Shown: positions 14,792 through 23,807, counted from the stretch's first letter. The stretch: DNA of 28,961 bases from an uncultured Clostridia bacterium (GCA_937893605.1 CALBGG010000135.1:1-28961); one strand, 5' to 3'. Program-made: numbers and translations. The notes: generated from the letters alone by a model not told the origin.

Positions 14792-16584
14792 GGCGCTTCC
14801 TCACTTACTTCAAACTGGCTGGTGTACAGCTCCTTATACAGGCCGTCCTTTTTAAGCAGCTCTTCATGCGTGCCGCTTTCGACAACGTCGCCCTTGTCCA
14901 TGACGAGGATGAGATCCGCGTCGCGTATGGTAGAGAGCCTGTGAGCTATGACAAAGCTCGTTCTGCCGCGTGTGAGGCGGTCCATCGCTTTCTGGACGAG
15001 TATCTCGGTGCGCGTATCGACCGAGCTTGTGGCCTCGTCGAGGATTATCATCGGCGCGTTTTCGACCATTGCGCGTGCGATGGTCAGCAGCTGGCGCTGA
15101 CCGGCCGAGAGGCTGCTGCGGTCGTTGAGCTCCGTATCGTAGCCGTTTGGCAGGGTGCGGATGTAATGATCCATGCCGACGAGCTTGCAGGCGGCCTCGA
15201 TCTGCTCGTCGCTGACACCCTCCTTGCCGTAGGCGATATTCTCACGGTAAGTTCCGTCGAACAGCCAGGTGTCCTGCAAAACCATGCCGAACATGGCATG
15301 GACATCGCTGCGGCGCATCTCGGAAACAGGCACGCCGTCGATCTTTATCTGTCCGCTCCACAGCTCGTAAAATCGCATAAGCAGGTTTACCATCGTGGTC
15401 TTGCCCGCGCCCGTGTAGCCGACTATTGCGACCTTCTGACCGGGGTCTATCTCGGCGGAAAAGTCGTTTATTACGGGCTTATCCGCATCGTAGCCGAAGC
15501 GGACATGCTCAAATTCGACCTTGCCGCGGACGTGGTCTATATGCTCGGTGCAGCCGCTGTCGTCGGGCATTTCCTCCTCTCCGAGGAAGCCGAACACGCG
15601 CTCGCCGGCAGCTCCGGCAGACATGAGGCTGCTGACTGCCTGAGATATCTGGCTAAGGGGATTGGTAAAGAGCTTAACGTAGCTTATAAACGCAATAACG
15701 GTGCCGAAGCGGATGCTGCCGTCCATCGTAAGCGCCGCGCCCACGACGCAGACGGCGACATAGCCGAGACTTCCGATAAAGCCCATGAGAGGCATGAGAA
15801 GTCCGCCGAAAAACTGAGACTTCCACGCGCTGTCATACAGATTATCATTTATGCGGTCAAACTCGGCCTTCGATTGGTCTGTAGCGCCGTAGGCTCTGAC
15901 GATATTGTGACCAGAGTACATCTCCTCAACGTGGCCGTTCATATCGCCGAGATTCTGCTGCTGCCGGCGGAAGTATTTGCGCGAGCGCGCAACTATGAAG
16001 AACATCAGCACAAAGCCGAGCAGCGATGAACCTATGGCCGTCAGCGCCAGTCGGCCGCTGGTGGCGAACATTATTACAGTTACACCGACAAACTGCACGA
16101 CGGCCTGGACGAGCGTCGTTATGCTGGAGTTCAGTGCCGAGGATATCGTATCAACGTCGTTTGTAATGCGGCTCAGGACATCGCCGACTGTGGTCTTATC
16201 AAAAAACTTAAGCGGCAGCCTGTTTATCTTTTGGCTTATGCTCGTTCGCATGCTCCAGGCGAGCTTCTGCATGACGGTTATCATGATGTAGCTTGCCGCG
16301 CAGGTGACAAGGTTTGCGCTTATGTAGATGGCAAGGATTATGAGTATGGACTTTATTATAAGATCCATATCTATGCCCGTCTGAAGCCCGTCGCTTATGC
16401 TGTTTGTGAGGTCTGCGAGCTTATCGGGCGCGATTATCGTCAAAAACGTGCCGACAAGGCTGAAGATGAGCGAAATGACAATGGGCTTGTACCACGGCTT
16501 TAAATACCGCAAAAGCTCAAGCATTGAGCTTTTGACGTTTTTGGGCTTTTCATCGGAGCCTCTTCCCGGTGGTCCGTTTCTCAT
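14788..16584 (-). CDS. ABC exporter half-transporter (membrane + ATPase), canonical site subunit
   Basis: A 598-residue type IV (exporter) half-transporter. Six membrane helices lie between residues ~35 and 330, then a nucleotide-binding domain to ~590. The ATPase motifs are intact: Walker A GYTGAGKTT, Q-loop VLQDTWLFDGTYRENIAYG, signature SLSAGQRQLLTIARA, Walker B MIILDEATSSVD with the catalytic Glu, and H-loop AHRLSTI. It overlaps the upstream ABC gene by four bases (ATGA) with GAGGAGG upstream, and the downstream reductase by four. The pair is organised like the heterodimeric exporters TM287/288 or BmrCD, in which one subunit keeps catalytic residues and the other does not. Substrate unknown; the operon hints at a lipid. 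Confidence 0.92.
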   Translation of the reverse strand: MRNGPPGRGSDEKPKNVKSSMLELLRYLKPWYKPIVISLIFSLVGTFLTIIAPDKLADLTNSISDGLQTGIDMDLIIKSILIILAIYISANLVTCAASYIMITVMQKLAWSMRTSISQKINRLPLKFFDKTTVGDVLSRITNDVDTISSALNSSITTLVQAVVQFVGVTVIMFATSGRLALTAIGSSLLGFVLMFFIVARSRKYFRRQQQNLGDMNGHVEEMYSGHNIVRAYGATDQSKAEFDRINDNLYDSAWKSQFFGGLLMPLMGFIGSLGYVAVCVVGAALTMDGSIRFGTVIAFISYVKLFTNPLSQISQAVSSLMSAGAAGERVFGFLGEEEMPDDSGCTEHIDHVRGKVEFEHVRFGYDADKPVINDFSAEIDPGQKVAIVGYTGAGKTTMVNLLMRFYELWSGQIKIDGVPVSEMRRSDVHAMFGMVLQDTWLFDGTYRENIAYGKEGVSDEQIEAACKLVGMDHYIRTLPNGYDTELNDRSSLSAGQRQLLTIARAMVENAPMIILDEATSSVDTRTEILVQKAMDRLTRGRTSFVIAHRLSTIRDADLILVMDKGDVVESGTHEELLKKDGLYKELYTSQFEVSEEAP

Positions 16585-18353
16585 ATGGCAAGTTCCTCCT
16601 CTGAAAGCTGGCTGAGAGCTATCTGACGATAGACCTCGCAGGACTTGAGAAGCTCGCGGTGAGTTCCCATGCCGACGACTCTGCCCTCGTCAAGGACTAC
16701 GATGCGGTCGGCCGACATTATCGTGCCGATGCGCTGGGCGACGATGAGTTTGGTCTGTCCCGCGGTGCGGGTCTTAAGCGCGTCGCGCAGCTCGCGGTCT
16801 GTTTTGAAGTCAAGGGCGGAGAATGTATCGTCAAAAATGAGTATCTCCGCGTCGCGGCACAGTGCGCGCGCGATGGAAAGGCGCTGCTTCTGCCCGCCGG
16901 AGAAGTTCGTGCCGCCGCGGGCCATGTGCGCTTTTTCCTTATCCTCGAGCTCGGATACAAAATCGGCCGAGCGCGATATCTCCAGCGCCTCATTAAGCAT
17001 GCTCTTATCGGCATTTTTGCCGAAGGCAACGTTATCCTCTATCGTTCCGGTGAACATTACCGCCTTCTGCGAGACGTAGCCTATCTTGGCATAGAGCGTT
17101 TCGAGCTCATAGTCCTTTACGTTCACGCCGTCGACGAGCACCTCGCCCTCGCTTGCGTCGTAAAACCTCGGTATGAGGTTCATGAGCGTTGTTTTTCCCG
17201 AACCCGTCGAGCCTATGAACGCGACCGTCTCGCCCTTGTCGGCCTTGAAGCTCACATCGCTCAGAACACTGCCGCTGCCGCCGGGGTAGGTGAAGCTCAC
17301 GTTTTTGAACTCGACCGTGCCCGACGCATCGCCGGAGTCGGTCACCGTGCCGCTCACGACCTTCGGCTGCGTTGCGAGCACCTCGCTTATACGCTTTGCC
17401 GCCTCAAGCGCACGCGGCGCAATTATAATGACCATGACGATCATGATAAAGCTCATGATGACCTGCATCGCGTAGGACATGAAAACGATCATATCCGCAA
17501 AGGTATCGACGCGCTCGGCGACACCCGCCGCGCCGCTTGCCGCGACCGAGCTTATGAGCACCGCGCCTATCCAGTAAATAGACATGTTTAGACAGTTCAT
17601 GACAAGCCCCATGAACGGGCTCAAAAGCGTCATGGTGCGGTTTGCGAACAGCGAGTTTTCAAGAAGCTCTGTGTTTACCTTTTCAAATTTCTTTTCCTGA
17701 TATGCCTCGGCGTTATACGCGCGCACAACGCGGATACCGGTGAGATTCTCGCGCGCGGACTGGTTGAGCGAGTCCTGCAGCCACTGGATACGCTTGAATC
17801 TCGGAAACGTGCGCACGATGGCGATGCTCAGTATCGCAACAAGCAGCACAACCGCGATGCCCGTCGCCAGCGACCACTGCCATGCCTTGCCTGCGATCTT
17901 CATGATCGCCCAAACGGCCATGAGAGGAGCTTTGACAACTACCTGGAGCGACATGACGACCATCATCTGCACCTGCGATACGTCGTTTGTCGAACGGGTG
18001 ATAAGGCTCGCGGTTGAAAACGCGTTTATTTCCTCGAGAGTGAAGCTCTCGACCTTGTAGAACATTTCCTTTCTCAGGCGCTTCGAGAAATTCGCCGCGA
18101 TGCGCGAGGCAAAAAAGCACACCGCAATCGATGAAACGAGGCTTCCGAGCGCACACAGCAGCATCATTCCGCCTTCGCTCCAGACATCGCCGATGGCGCT
18201 GCCCGGAGTCTCGATAAGCGTCGTTATCTGGGACATATAATCGGGTATCATGAGGTCAAGAACGACCTGAGCGCATACAAACACGAGACTGAATGCGCAA
18301 AACAGCCATTCCTTCGCCCTGAGATACTTAAACAGCTTCAGAAGTTTCAGCAT
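16581..18353 (-). CDS. ABC exporter half-transporter, degenerate-site subunit
   Basis: A 590-residue half-transporter: six membrane helices (residues ~15-330), then a nucleotide-binding domain with Walker A GSTGSGKTT, VSQKAVMFTGTIEDNVAFG, a fully canonical signature NFSGGQKQRLSIARA, Walker B ILIFDDTFSALD and VAQRIGTI at the switch. The catalytic Glu after Walker B is Asp and the switch His is Gln, the usual marks of the non-hydrolysing site in heterodimeric exporters. Combined with the next gene this predicts one active and one degenerate ATP site. AAAGGAGGT lies 11 bases before the ATG. It overlaps the acyltransferase gene by seven bases. Such pairs are often labelled multidrug exporters, but many move lipids or peptides. 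Confidence 0.92.
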   Translation of the reverse strand: MLKLLKLFKYLRAKEWLFCAFSLVFVCAQVVLDLMIPDYMSQITTLIETPGSAIGDVWSEGGMMLLCALGSLVSSIAVCFFASRIAANFSKRLRKEMFYKVESFTLEEINAFSTASLITRSTNDVSQVQMMVVMSLQVVVKAPLMAVWAIMKIAGKAWQWSLATGIAVVLLVAILSIAIVRTFPRFKRIQWLQDSLNQSARENLTGIRVVRAYNAEAYQEKKFEKVNTELLENSLFANRTMTLLSPFMGLVMNCLNMSIYWIGAVLISSVAASGAAGVAERVDTFADMIVFMSYAMQVIMSFIMIVMVIIIAPRALEAAKRISEVLATQPKVVSGTVTDSGDASGTVEFKNVSFTYPGGSGSVLSDVSFKADKGETVAFIGSTGSGKTTLMNLIPRFYDASEGEVLVDGVNVKDYELETLYAKIGYVSQKAVMFTGTIEDNVAFGKNADKSMLNEALEISRSADFVSELEDKEKAHMARGGTNFSGGQKQRLSIARALCRDAEILIFDDTFSALDFKTDRELRDALKTRTAGQTKLIVAQRIGTIMSADRIVVLDEGRVVGMGTHRELLKSCEVYRQIALSQLSEEELAI

Positions 18354-19198
18354 TTAGCGGCAGAGACCTCCTTTTCTTTTTCCTGTGAGAGCTTTTTTTC
18401 TATCATTTCCTGAGCCAGCTGCGCGGTCTCTTTGGTTTTATGCCCCTTGACGTATTCGGCGTCGATAACGCCGAGAACGTCTATATATACATTCGTCTTT
18501 TTAAGCGGGAAGTTGTGTATTATCTTATCGGTATTGCGCAGCGCGACGACCACGACGGGCACATCGGCTCTCTGCGCTATCTTGAACGAGCCGGCGTGGA
18601 ATGGCAGCATGCCCTCCTGCTTGCTGCGCGTGCCCTCGGGATAGATAACGACCGAGCAATAGTCCTTGTTTATATACTCAGTCGCAGCCTTCACGGTCTT
18701 GAGCGCCTCGCGGTTATTCTCCCTGTCCAGGGGCAGACAGCCGCACTTGTGCATGACCTTACCGATGATGGGTATCTTCAGGTTGCCGGGCTTGGAGATG
18801 AACGTCAGCTCCTCCCTGGGCATTTTGTTTACCATGACGACGGGGTCTGCAAGCGAGCGATGGTTCGATACCATAAGATAGCGCGTATCCTTGGGGATGA
18901 GCTCCGTTCCGCTTATCGAAACATCCGCGCGCGCATAGAACACCAGAATATCCGCGACAGCGTGCAGATGCCAAAGCCAGAATTTCGACGGCTTTTCCTG
19001 CGGTTTATTCTTATCTATAAGCAGCTCCGTTGCCAGAAGCATTGCCACGGCGTATGCAAGGTGCGCCCCGAAGAAATACTCCACAAAGCGCAGCAGCAGC
19101 TCGCCCGTTACCTTCAGCACGCCTCCCGACGCTCCCGATGCGAGCGTATGCAGCACGCTGCCTCCCGCTCCGATAGCGGCGAATATTTTTAGAAGCAT
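18347..19198 (-). CDS. PlsC-type 1-acyl-glycerol-phosphate acyltransferase
   Basis: A 283-residue membrane-associated acyltransferase. Hydrophobic N-terminal segments (to ~residue 60) precede the PlsC domain: SNHRSLADP (HX4D catalytic motif), CGCLPLDREN, the substrate-binding IYPEGTRS, and a later VVVVALRNTD block. The family transfers an acyl chain to lysophosphatidic acid or related lysolipids in phospholipid synthesis. The frame can begin at TTG 19219, but GGGGGAGG lies seven bases before ATG 19198, so that start is chosen. It is the first gene of the operon with two ABC half-transporters and a FabG-like reductase. A second, non-essential PlsC paralog working on a special lipid is plausible but not shown. 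Confidence 0.88.
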   Translation of the reverse strand: MLLKIFAAIGAGGSVLHTLASGASGGVLKVTGELLLRFVEYFFGAHLAYAVAMLLATELLIDKNKPQEKPSKFWLWHLHAVADILVFYARADVSISGTELIPKDTRYLMVSNHRSLADPVVMVNKMPREELTFISKPGNLKIPIIGKVMHKCGCLPLDRENNREALKTVKAATEYINKDYCSVVIYPEGTRSKQEGMLPFHAGSFKIAQRADVPVVVVALRNTDKIIHNFPLKKTNVYIDVLGVIDAEYVKGHKTKETAQLAQEMIEKKLSQEKEKEVSAAKC

Positions 19199-19241
19199 AT
19201 ACAAGCCTCCCCCATCCAAACAGAATATACGGTATTATTTT

Positions 19242-19269
19242 ATTTTACCACGACTTCTCGATTTTCCAA
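19242..19269 (-). promoter_or_regulatory. Possible promoter of the acyltransferase-ABC-reductase operon
   Basis: On the minus strand TTGGAA (19264-19269), 16 bases, TAAAAT (19242-19247). The region is AT-rich, so the match is only moderate. Confidence 0.35.
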
Positions 19270-19516
19270 TAATAATTTTTTGAACAATCTAATAATTTTT
19301 GAGCTGACGGAAATTTACCGTACGCCCGAAAGGCAATTTTCGAGTTTTCCCGATGCTTTGTCCAAAATCGGGGCATCTTTGTGATATAAATATCAGTGTT
19401 TTGACTCGAGACGGTGCATTTTTGTATGTTTTGCACACCTTGAGCGTCATTTTTCCTTATCTTTCGTGGAAACTGATAAATTTGTTGAATTTGAACGAAA
19501 TCAGCTTATTTTAAAA

Positions 19517-19545
19517 TTGATTTTTACCCCATAATAGTATAAAAT
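19517..19545 (+). promoter_or_regulatory. Putative promoter of the pyrophosphatase gene
   Basis: TTGATT (19517-19522), 17 bases, TAAAAT (19540-19545), with TATAAA overlapping at 19538. It leaves an untranslated leader of about 70 bases. Confidence 0.5.
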
Positions 19546-19621
19546 ACATAAACGAGTTGTTAACGACATTTAAACGACAGCTCACACTTGATCCGTAATT
19601 AATTTAATAGGAGTGAAATTT

Positions 19622-21616
19622 ATGGAATCCCTTAAGTTTCTGGCGCCTGCTCTTGCGGTTGTCGCTCTGCTGTTTGCTTTCTACAAGATAGCATTCGTCT
19701 CCAAGCATGACGCAGGTACCGAGCGCATGAAGGAAATCGCCGCCGCGATCAATGACGGCGCGAAGGCTTTCCTTTTTGCTGAGTACAAGATCCTCGCGAT
19801 CTTCGTCGTAGTTCTGTTTATAGCCATCGGCCTCGGCCTCGGCAGCTGGATCACCGCTCTGTGCTTCCTGTTCGGCGCGCTGTTTTCCATCCTCGCAGGC
19901 TACATCGGCATGAACGTCGCTACCAAGGCTAACGTCCGCACCGCAAACGCGGCCCGCATAAGCGGCATGAACAAGGCTCTGTCGATCGCCTTCTCCGGCG
20001 GCTCTGTCATGGGCATGTGCGTTGTCGGTCTCGGCCTTCTCGGCGCATCCGTTCTGTTCCTCATCTTCAATGACACCAACGTTCTGTTCGGCTTCTCCCT
20101 GGGCGCAAGCTCGATCGCTCTGTTTGCACGTGTCGGCGGCGGTATCTACACCAAGGCTGCCGACGTCGGCGCAGACCTCGTCGGCAAGGTCGAGGCGGGC
20201 ATCCCCGAGGACGACCCCCGCAACCCCGCCGTTATCGCTGATAACGTCGGCGACAACGTCGGCGACGTCGCCGGTATGGGCGCAGACCTCTTTGAAAGCT
20301 ATGTCGGCGCCATCATCTCCGCGATGACCCTCGGCGCAGTCGTCATCGCTCAGTTCGGCGATCTGTCCGTCATCTTCCCGCTGGTCATCGCAGCCTGCGG
20401 CATCCTTGCTTCCGTTATCGCCACCTTCTTTGTACGCGGTAAGGAAGGCTCGAACCCCCATAAGGCGCTCAAGATGGGCTCTTATGTCTCCGCTCTTCTC
20501 GTTGTCATCGCATCCGTCGTCCTCAGCAAGGTCATGCTGGGCAGTTACGGCCCGGCTATCGCTATCGTTTCCGGACTCGTCGTCGGTCTCGTTATCGGTA
20601 TTGTAACCGAGGTCTACACCTCCGGCGACTACAAGTTCGTTAAGAAGATCGCTCAACAGTCCGAGACGGGATCTGCTACCACCATCATCTCCGGCACCGC
20701 AGTCGGCATGATGTCCACATGGGTTCCCGTAGTCCTCATCTGCGTCGGTATCTTCCTGGCATACAAGTTTGCAGGCCTGTACGGCATCGCTCTCGCGGCA
20801 GTCGGCATGCTCTCCACCACCGGCATCACCGTCGCCGTTGACGCTTACGGTCCTATCGCCGACAACGCCGGCGGCATCGCAGAGATGAGCGGCCTTGACC
20901 ACTCCGTCCGCGAGATCACCGACAAGCTCGACGCAGTCGGCAACACCACCGCGGCAATGGGCAAGGGCTTCGCAATCGGCTCGGCCGCTCTGACCGCGCT
21001 GGCTCTGTTCGTATCCTTCACTCAGGCTACCGGCCTGGATGCTTCCGAGGTCGCTCTGACCAGCCCCACCGTCGTTATCGGTCTTCTCATCGGCGGCATG
21101 CTCCCCTTTGTTTTCTCTGCAATGACCATGGACTCCGTTTCCAAGGCCGCTTACAGCATGATCGAAGAGGTTCGCCGTCAGTTCCGTGAGATCCCCGGCA
21201 TCATGGAAGGCAAGGCAAAGCCCGATTACAAGACCTGCGTTGCGATCTCCACCACAGCGGCTCTGAAGGAAATGCTCGTTCCCGGCATCATGGCAGTCGT
21301 CGCTCCTCTGGCAGTCGGCCTCATTCTCGGCTCGACCGCTCTTGCTGGTCTGCTGGCAGGCTCACTCGTTTCCGGTGTCATGATGGCAATGTTCATGTCC
21401 AACGCCGGCGGCGCATGGGATAACGCAAAGAAGTACATCGAGGAAGGCCACCACGGCGGCAAGGGCTCGGACGCTCACAAGGCAGCCGTCGTAGGCGACA
21501 CCGTAGGCGACCCGTTCAAGGATACCTCCGGCCCGTCGATCAACATCCTCATCAAGCTCATGACCGTTGTTTCCACCGTTTTCGCGGCTATCTTCACCGC
21601 AAACGGCCTGTTCTGA
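19622..21616 (+). CDS. hppA: Membrane-bound pyrophosphatase, probably K+-dependent and Na+-pumping
   Basis: A 664-residue protein with some 16 membrane helices that couples pyrophosphate hydrolysis to ion export. The pyrophosphate site is clear: DVGADLVGKVEAGIPEDDPR, then ADNVGDNVGDVAGMGADLFE, and near the end GGAWDNAKKYIEEG, GDTVGDPFKDTSGPS. Two family-typing signs can be read. GNTTAA has Ala where K+-independent enzymes have Lys, indicating potassium dependence. The Glu in DLFESYVG sits in the position of sodium-pumping enzymes rather than the later SYAES position of plant-type proton pumps. The frame could begin at GTG 19613, but AGGAG with eight-base spacing favours ATG 19622. It is a single-gene unit with a good terminator. 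Confidence 0.93.
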   Translation: MESLKFLAPALAVVALLFAFYKIAFVSKHDAGTERMKEIAAAINDGAKAFLFAEYKILAIFVVVLFIAIGLGLGSWITALCFLFGALFSILAGYIGMNVATKANVRTANAARISGMNKALSIAFSGGSVMGMCVVGLGLLGASVLFLIFNDTNVLFGFSLGASSIALFARVGGGIYTKAADVGADLVGKVEAGIPEDDPRNPAVIADNVGDNVGDVAGMGADLFESYVGAIISAMTLGAVVIAQFGDLSVIFPLVIAACGILASVIATFFVRGKEGSNPHKALKMGSYVSALLVVIASVVLSKVMLGSYGPAIAIVSGLVVGLVIGIVTEVYTSGDYKFVKKIAQQSETGSATTIISGTAVGMMSTWVPVVLICVGIFLAYKFAGLYGIALAAVGMLSTTGITVAVDAYGPIADNAGGIAEMSGLDHSVREITDKLDAVGNTTAAMGKGFAIGSAALTALALFVSFTQATGLDASEVALTSPTVVIGLLIGGMLPFVFSAMTMDSVSKAAYSMIEEVRRQFREIPGIMEGKAKPDYKTCVAISTTAALKEMLVPGIMAVVAPLAVGLILGSTALAGLLAGSLVSGVMMAMFMSNAGGAWDNAKKYIEEGHHGGKGSDAHKAAVVGDTVGDPFKDTSGPSINILIKLMTVVSTVFAAIFTANGLF

Positions 21617-21628
21617 TAAAACGCACCG

Positions 21629-21661
21629 CACCCCCGAGGCAGACGCCCCGGGGGTGTTTTT
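21629..21661 (+). terminator. Rho-independent terminator of the pyrophosphatase gene
   Basis: CACCCCCGAGGC / GCCCCGGGGGTG with an AGAC loop (one internal mismatch), followed by TTTTT. Confidence 0.88.
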
Positions 21662-21743
21662 ACACTTTCATCATACTTTATTAACAAAGAAGCGGCTGTT
21701 TTGTGGCATAATAGGTGCTGTCCGTAATACGAGCATGCCCGGC

Positions 21744-21770
21744 TTGACATCGGGTGTATAATAATATTAT
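21744..21770 (+). promoter_or_regulatory. Putative promoter of the M23 hydrolase gene
   Basis: Perfect TTGACA (21744-21749) followed after 15 bases by TATTAT (21765-21770), a short but usable spacing; TTATGG at 17 bases is the alternative. Confidence 0.5.
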
Positions 21771-21802
21771 GGTAACCAAATTCATTCGTATTGGAGATCA
21801 TT

Positions 21803-23044
21803 ATGCTGAAGAAAAAAATGAAAAAGTTTTTTGCTTTTGCGATGGCTCTGGTCATGACGATGAGCGTCATGCTCTCGTGTATGTCCGTTTCGGCTTTCGC
21901 CGTGACGCAGTCTGAGATAGACGCTCTGAAATCTCAGAAATCTCAGCTTGCAAGTCAAAAGAACAGCCTGCAGTCGACTATAAATTCTCTTCAGGGTCAG
22001 CAGAATGACCAGATAGCGCTTAAAAACGCATTGGACGAGAAAAATGCCATCACCGTAAAGCAGATACTCAACCTTAACGAGCAGATCGAGCTGCACACCC
22101 AGCTTATCGAGCAGAAGACCGAGGAGGTCGACGAGGCTCAGAAGGTCGCGGATGAACAGCTTGAAAAGTATAAGGTACGCGTCCGTGCGATGGAGGAGTC
22201 GGGCAGATACAATTATTTTGAGGTTCTGTTCGGCGCAAGCAGCATCGGTGAATTCCTCAGCCTTATAGACGATATCGGCGATATCATGAGAAGCGATAAG
22301 GAGCTTGAGGACGCTTACCGCCAGTCGGTCAAGGAGCTTAAGGCTGTCAAGGCCGAATACGAGCAGGCCAAGGCCGATATGGAGGACAGCAAGACAGAGC
22401 TCGAGGCTCTCAAGGCTCAGCAGGAAAAGGACATCGCCGAAGCTACTGCGGTCATCGCGTCCCTGCAGGGCGATATAAGCTCCAACTCTTCGCTTTTAAG
22501 CGAGCTGTCCGAGCAGGAAAAGCAGCTCAATGCCGACATTCAGAAGAAGGTCGACGAGCTCAACAAGCAACAGCAGCAGAACAATAATAACGGCAACAGC
22601 GGCGGCAGCACCGTCGGCACGGGAAGCCTTGTATGGCCGAGCTACTGCACCTACATAACGAGCCGTCAGGGTCCGCGCATCCACCCCGTAACGGGCGAGT
22701 ATAAAAACCACGGCGGCACCGACATCGGCGCAAGCTACGGCAGCGCGATCTACGCGGCAGACTCCGGCACTGTCGTGCGCTCGTCCGACGGCTGGAACGG
22801 CGGCTGGGGCAACTATGTCATGATCGACCACGGCAACGGCATGCAGACGCTTTACGCGCACATGTCCTCCCGCGCGGTCTCCGTCGGCCAGAGCGTCTCC
22901 CGCGGCCAGACCATCGGCTACGTCGGCTCGACCGGCATGTCCACCGGCCCGCATCTGCATTTTGAGATGTACATAAACGGCTCAAGGATCGATCCTCAGA
23001 CCCGCTACCCCGGCGTGAGCTTCACATACTCTGCCAGCGCATGA
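21803..23044 (+). CDS. Secreted coiled-coil M23 (LytM-type) peptidoglycan endopeptidase
   Basis: A 413-residue exported cell-wall hydrolase. A basic start and hydrophobic core make a signal peptide ending near residue 33 (SVSAFA). Residues ~35-255 are a long heptad-rich coiled coil of the PcsB/CwlO/EnvC kind, interrupted by RYNYFEVLFGASSIGEFLSL, the hinge typical of FtsEX-controlled hydrolases. A Gln/Asn/Gly linker follows. The M23 domain (~residues 275-400) keeps the zinc ligands and catalytic histidines: NHGGTDIGA, DHGNGMQTLYAHM and GPHLHFE. It should cleave peptide cross-links during division or elongation. Frame opens at TTG 21791, but GGAG with a six-base spacer supports ATG 21803. Control by FtsEX is family-based inference; no ftsEX lies nearby. 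Confidence 0.9.
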   Translation: MLKKKMKKFFAFAMALVMTMSVMLSCMSVSAFAVTQSEIDALKSQKSQLASQKNSLQSTINSLQGQQNDQIALKNALDEKNAITVKQILNLNEQIELHTQLIEQKTEEVDEAQKVADEQLEKYKVRVRAMEESGRYNYFEVLFGASSIGEFLSLIDDIGDIMRSDKELEDAYRQSVKELKAVKAEYEQAKADMEDSKTELEALKAQQEKDIAEATAVIASLQGDISSNSSLLSELSEQEKQLNADIQKKVDELNKQQQQNNNNGNSGGSTVGTGSLVWPSYCTYITSRQGPRIHPVTGEYKNHGGTDIGASYGSAIYAADSGTVVRSSDGWNGGWGNYVMIDHGNGMQTLYAHMSSRAVSVGQSVSRGQTIGYVGSTGMSTGPHLHFEMYINGSRIDPQTRYPGVSFTYSASA

Positions 23045-23058
23045 TCTGAATAAGCATT

Positions 23059-23092
23059 AAAAATCCCGAAGGAATTTTCCTTCGGGATTTTT
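23059..23092. terminator. Bidirectional rho-independent terminator
   Basis: AAAAATCCCGAAGGAA / TTCCTTCGGGATTTTT, an almost perfect 16-bp stem with A-run and T-run flanks. It ends the M23 gene and the converging operon whose last stop is at 23112. Confidence 0.9.
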
Positions 23093-23111
23093 CTTATGTA
23101 ATTTGTAATTG

Positions 23112-23807
23112 TCACGGATGCGGCTTGCCGTCTCTGTATGCCGCCATGATATCACGGAATACCTCGCCGTTTGAAGGAGGCGTCCAGGTTATGGCGTTGG
23201 CTCCGGCAGCGATGGTCTGCATAATGCTCTCCTCTGTCGGGCCGCCCGTTGCTATGACGGGCACATCCGGATGCGCGTCCTTTATCCTGCGCACGAGCTC
23301 CGGCGTATCGGACGCTGCGGAAACATTGAATATGTCCGCACCGGCCTTTAGCCTTGCCTCAAAATCGGTCTCCTTTCGTGCGACGGTCACCACAACGGGG
23401 ATATCGACCGTGTGCCGCACGAGCGAGAGCACCTCGTTCGAGGTCGGGTCGTTGAGCACGACGCCGGTCGCACCCTGCATCTCGGCGAACATGGCAAGAT
23501 TTATCGCCCTCTGCCCCTGCGTAAGTCCGCCGCCGACGCCGGAAAACACCGGGATATCCGCCGCCGTGAGCAGCGCCTGGGTTATCACCGGCTGCGGAGT
23601 AAAGGGATACACGGCCATGATAGCGTCGGCATTAACGTTTCTGATGATGCTCAGGTCGGTCGAGAACACAAGCGATTTGATGCGCTTTCCGAAAACGATT
23701 ATGCCGCTGCATTTATATATGCATTCGGGCACACGAAGTGCGAATTTGCGCAGCGTGCCGTCCACTCTGTTGGGCAGTTTTTTTTCAATAGATACTTCAT
23801 CATGCAT
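23112..23807 (-). CDS. TIM-barrel protein of the phosphate-binding-barrel type, function unknown
   Basis: A 231-residue predicted alpha/beta barrel. Barrel strands are visible in VFSTDLSIIRNVNADAIMAV, PVFSGVGGGLTQGQRAINLA, GATGVVLNDPTS, IPVVVTVARKETDF, GADIFNVSAASD, VPVIATGGPTEES and GANAITWTPPS. The ATGG and GAN-T turns look like the phosphate-binding end of ribulose-phosphate-binding barrels. Close relatives in Clostridia are usually labelled only hydrolase, with no proven reaction. The frame extends back to 23876, but GGAGAG lies about eight bases before ATG 23807, which also gives the common eight-base overlap with the upstream M20 gene. It is the last gene of the repressor operon. Confidence 0.75.
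   Translation of the reverse strand: MHDEVSIEKKLPNRVDGTLRKFALRVPECIYKCSGIIVFGKRIKSLVFSTDLSIIRNVNADAIMAVYPFTPQPVITQALLTAADIPVFSGVGGGLTQGQRAINLAMFAEMQGATGVVLNDPTSNEVLSLVRHTVDIPVVVTVARKETDFEARLKAGADIFNVSAASDTPELVRRIKDAHPDVPVIATGGPTEESIMQTIAAGANAITWTPPSNGEVFRDIMAAYRDGKPHP

Larger units (their letters stand above)
19199..19621. other. 423-base AT-rich intergenic region between divergent genes
   Basis: Holds the putative promoters for the acyltransferase operon (19242-19269, minus) and the pyrophosphatase (19517-19545, plus). I see no riboswitch-like structure, no repeat copy and no convincing short gene in the middle portion (about 19280-19500). Confidence 0.6.

Noticed and set aside
14776..16029. 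A long plus-strand frame opposite the ABC gene.
   Set aside because: Antisense shadow of a gene with all ABC motifs in place.
19245..19436. A 63-residue minus-strand frame in the intergenic region.
   Set aside because: No ribosome site, AT-rich chance composition, and it overlaps the putative operon promoter.
19604..20902. A 432-residue Asp/Gly-rich minus-strand frame.
   Set aside because: Antisense shadow of the pyrophosphatase.
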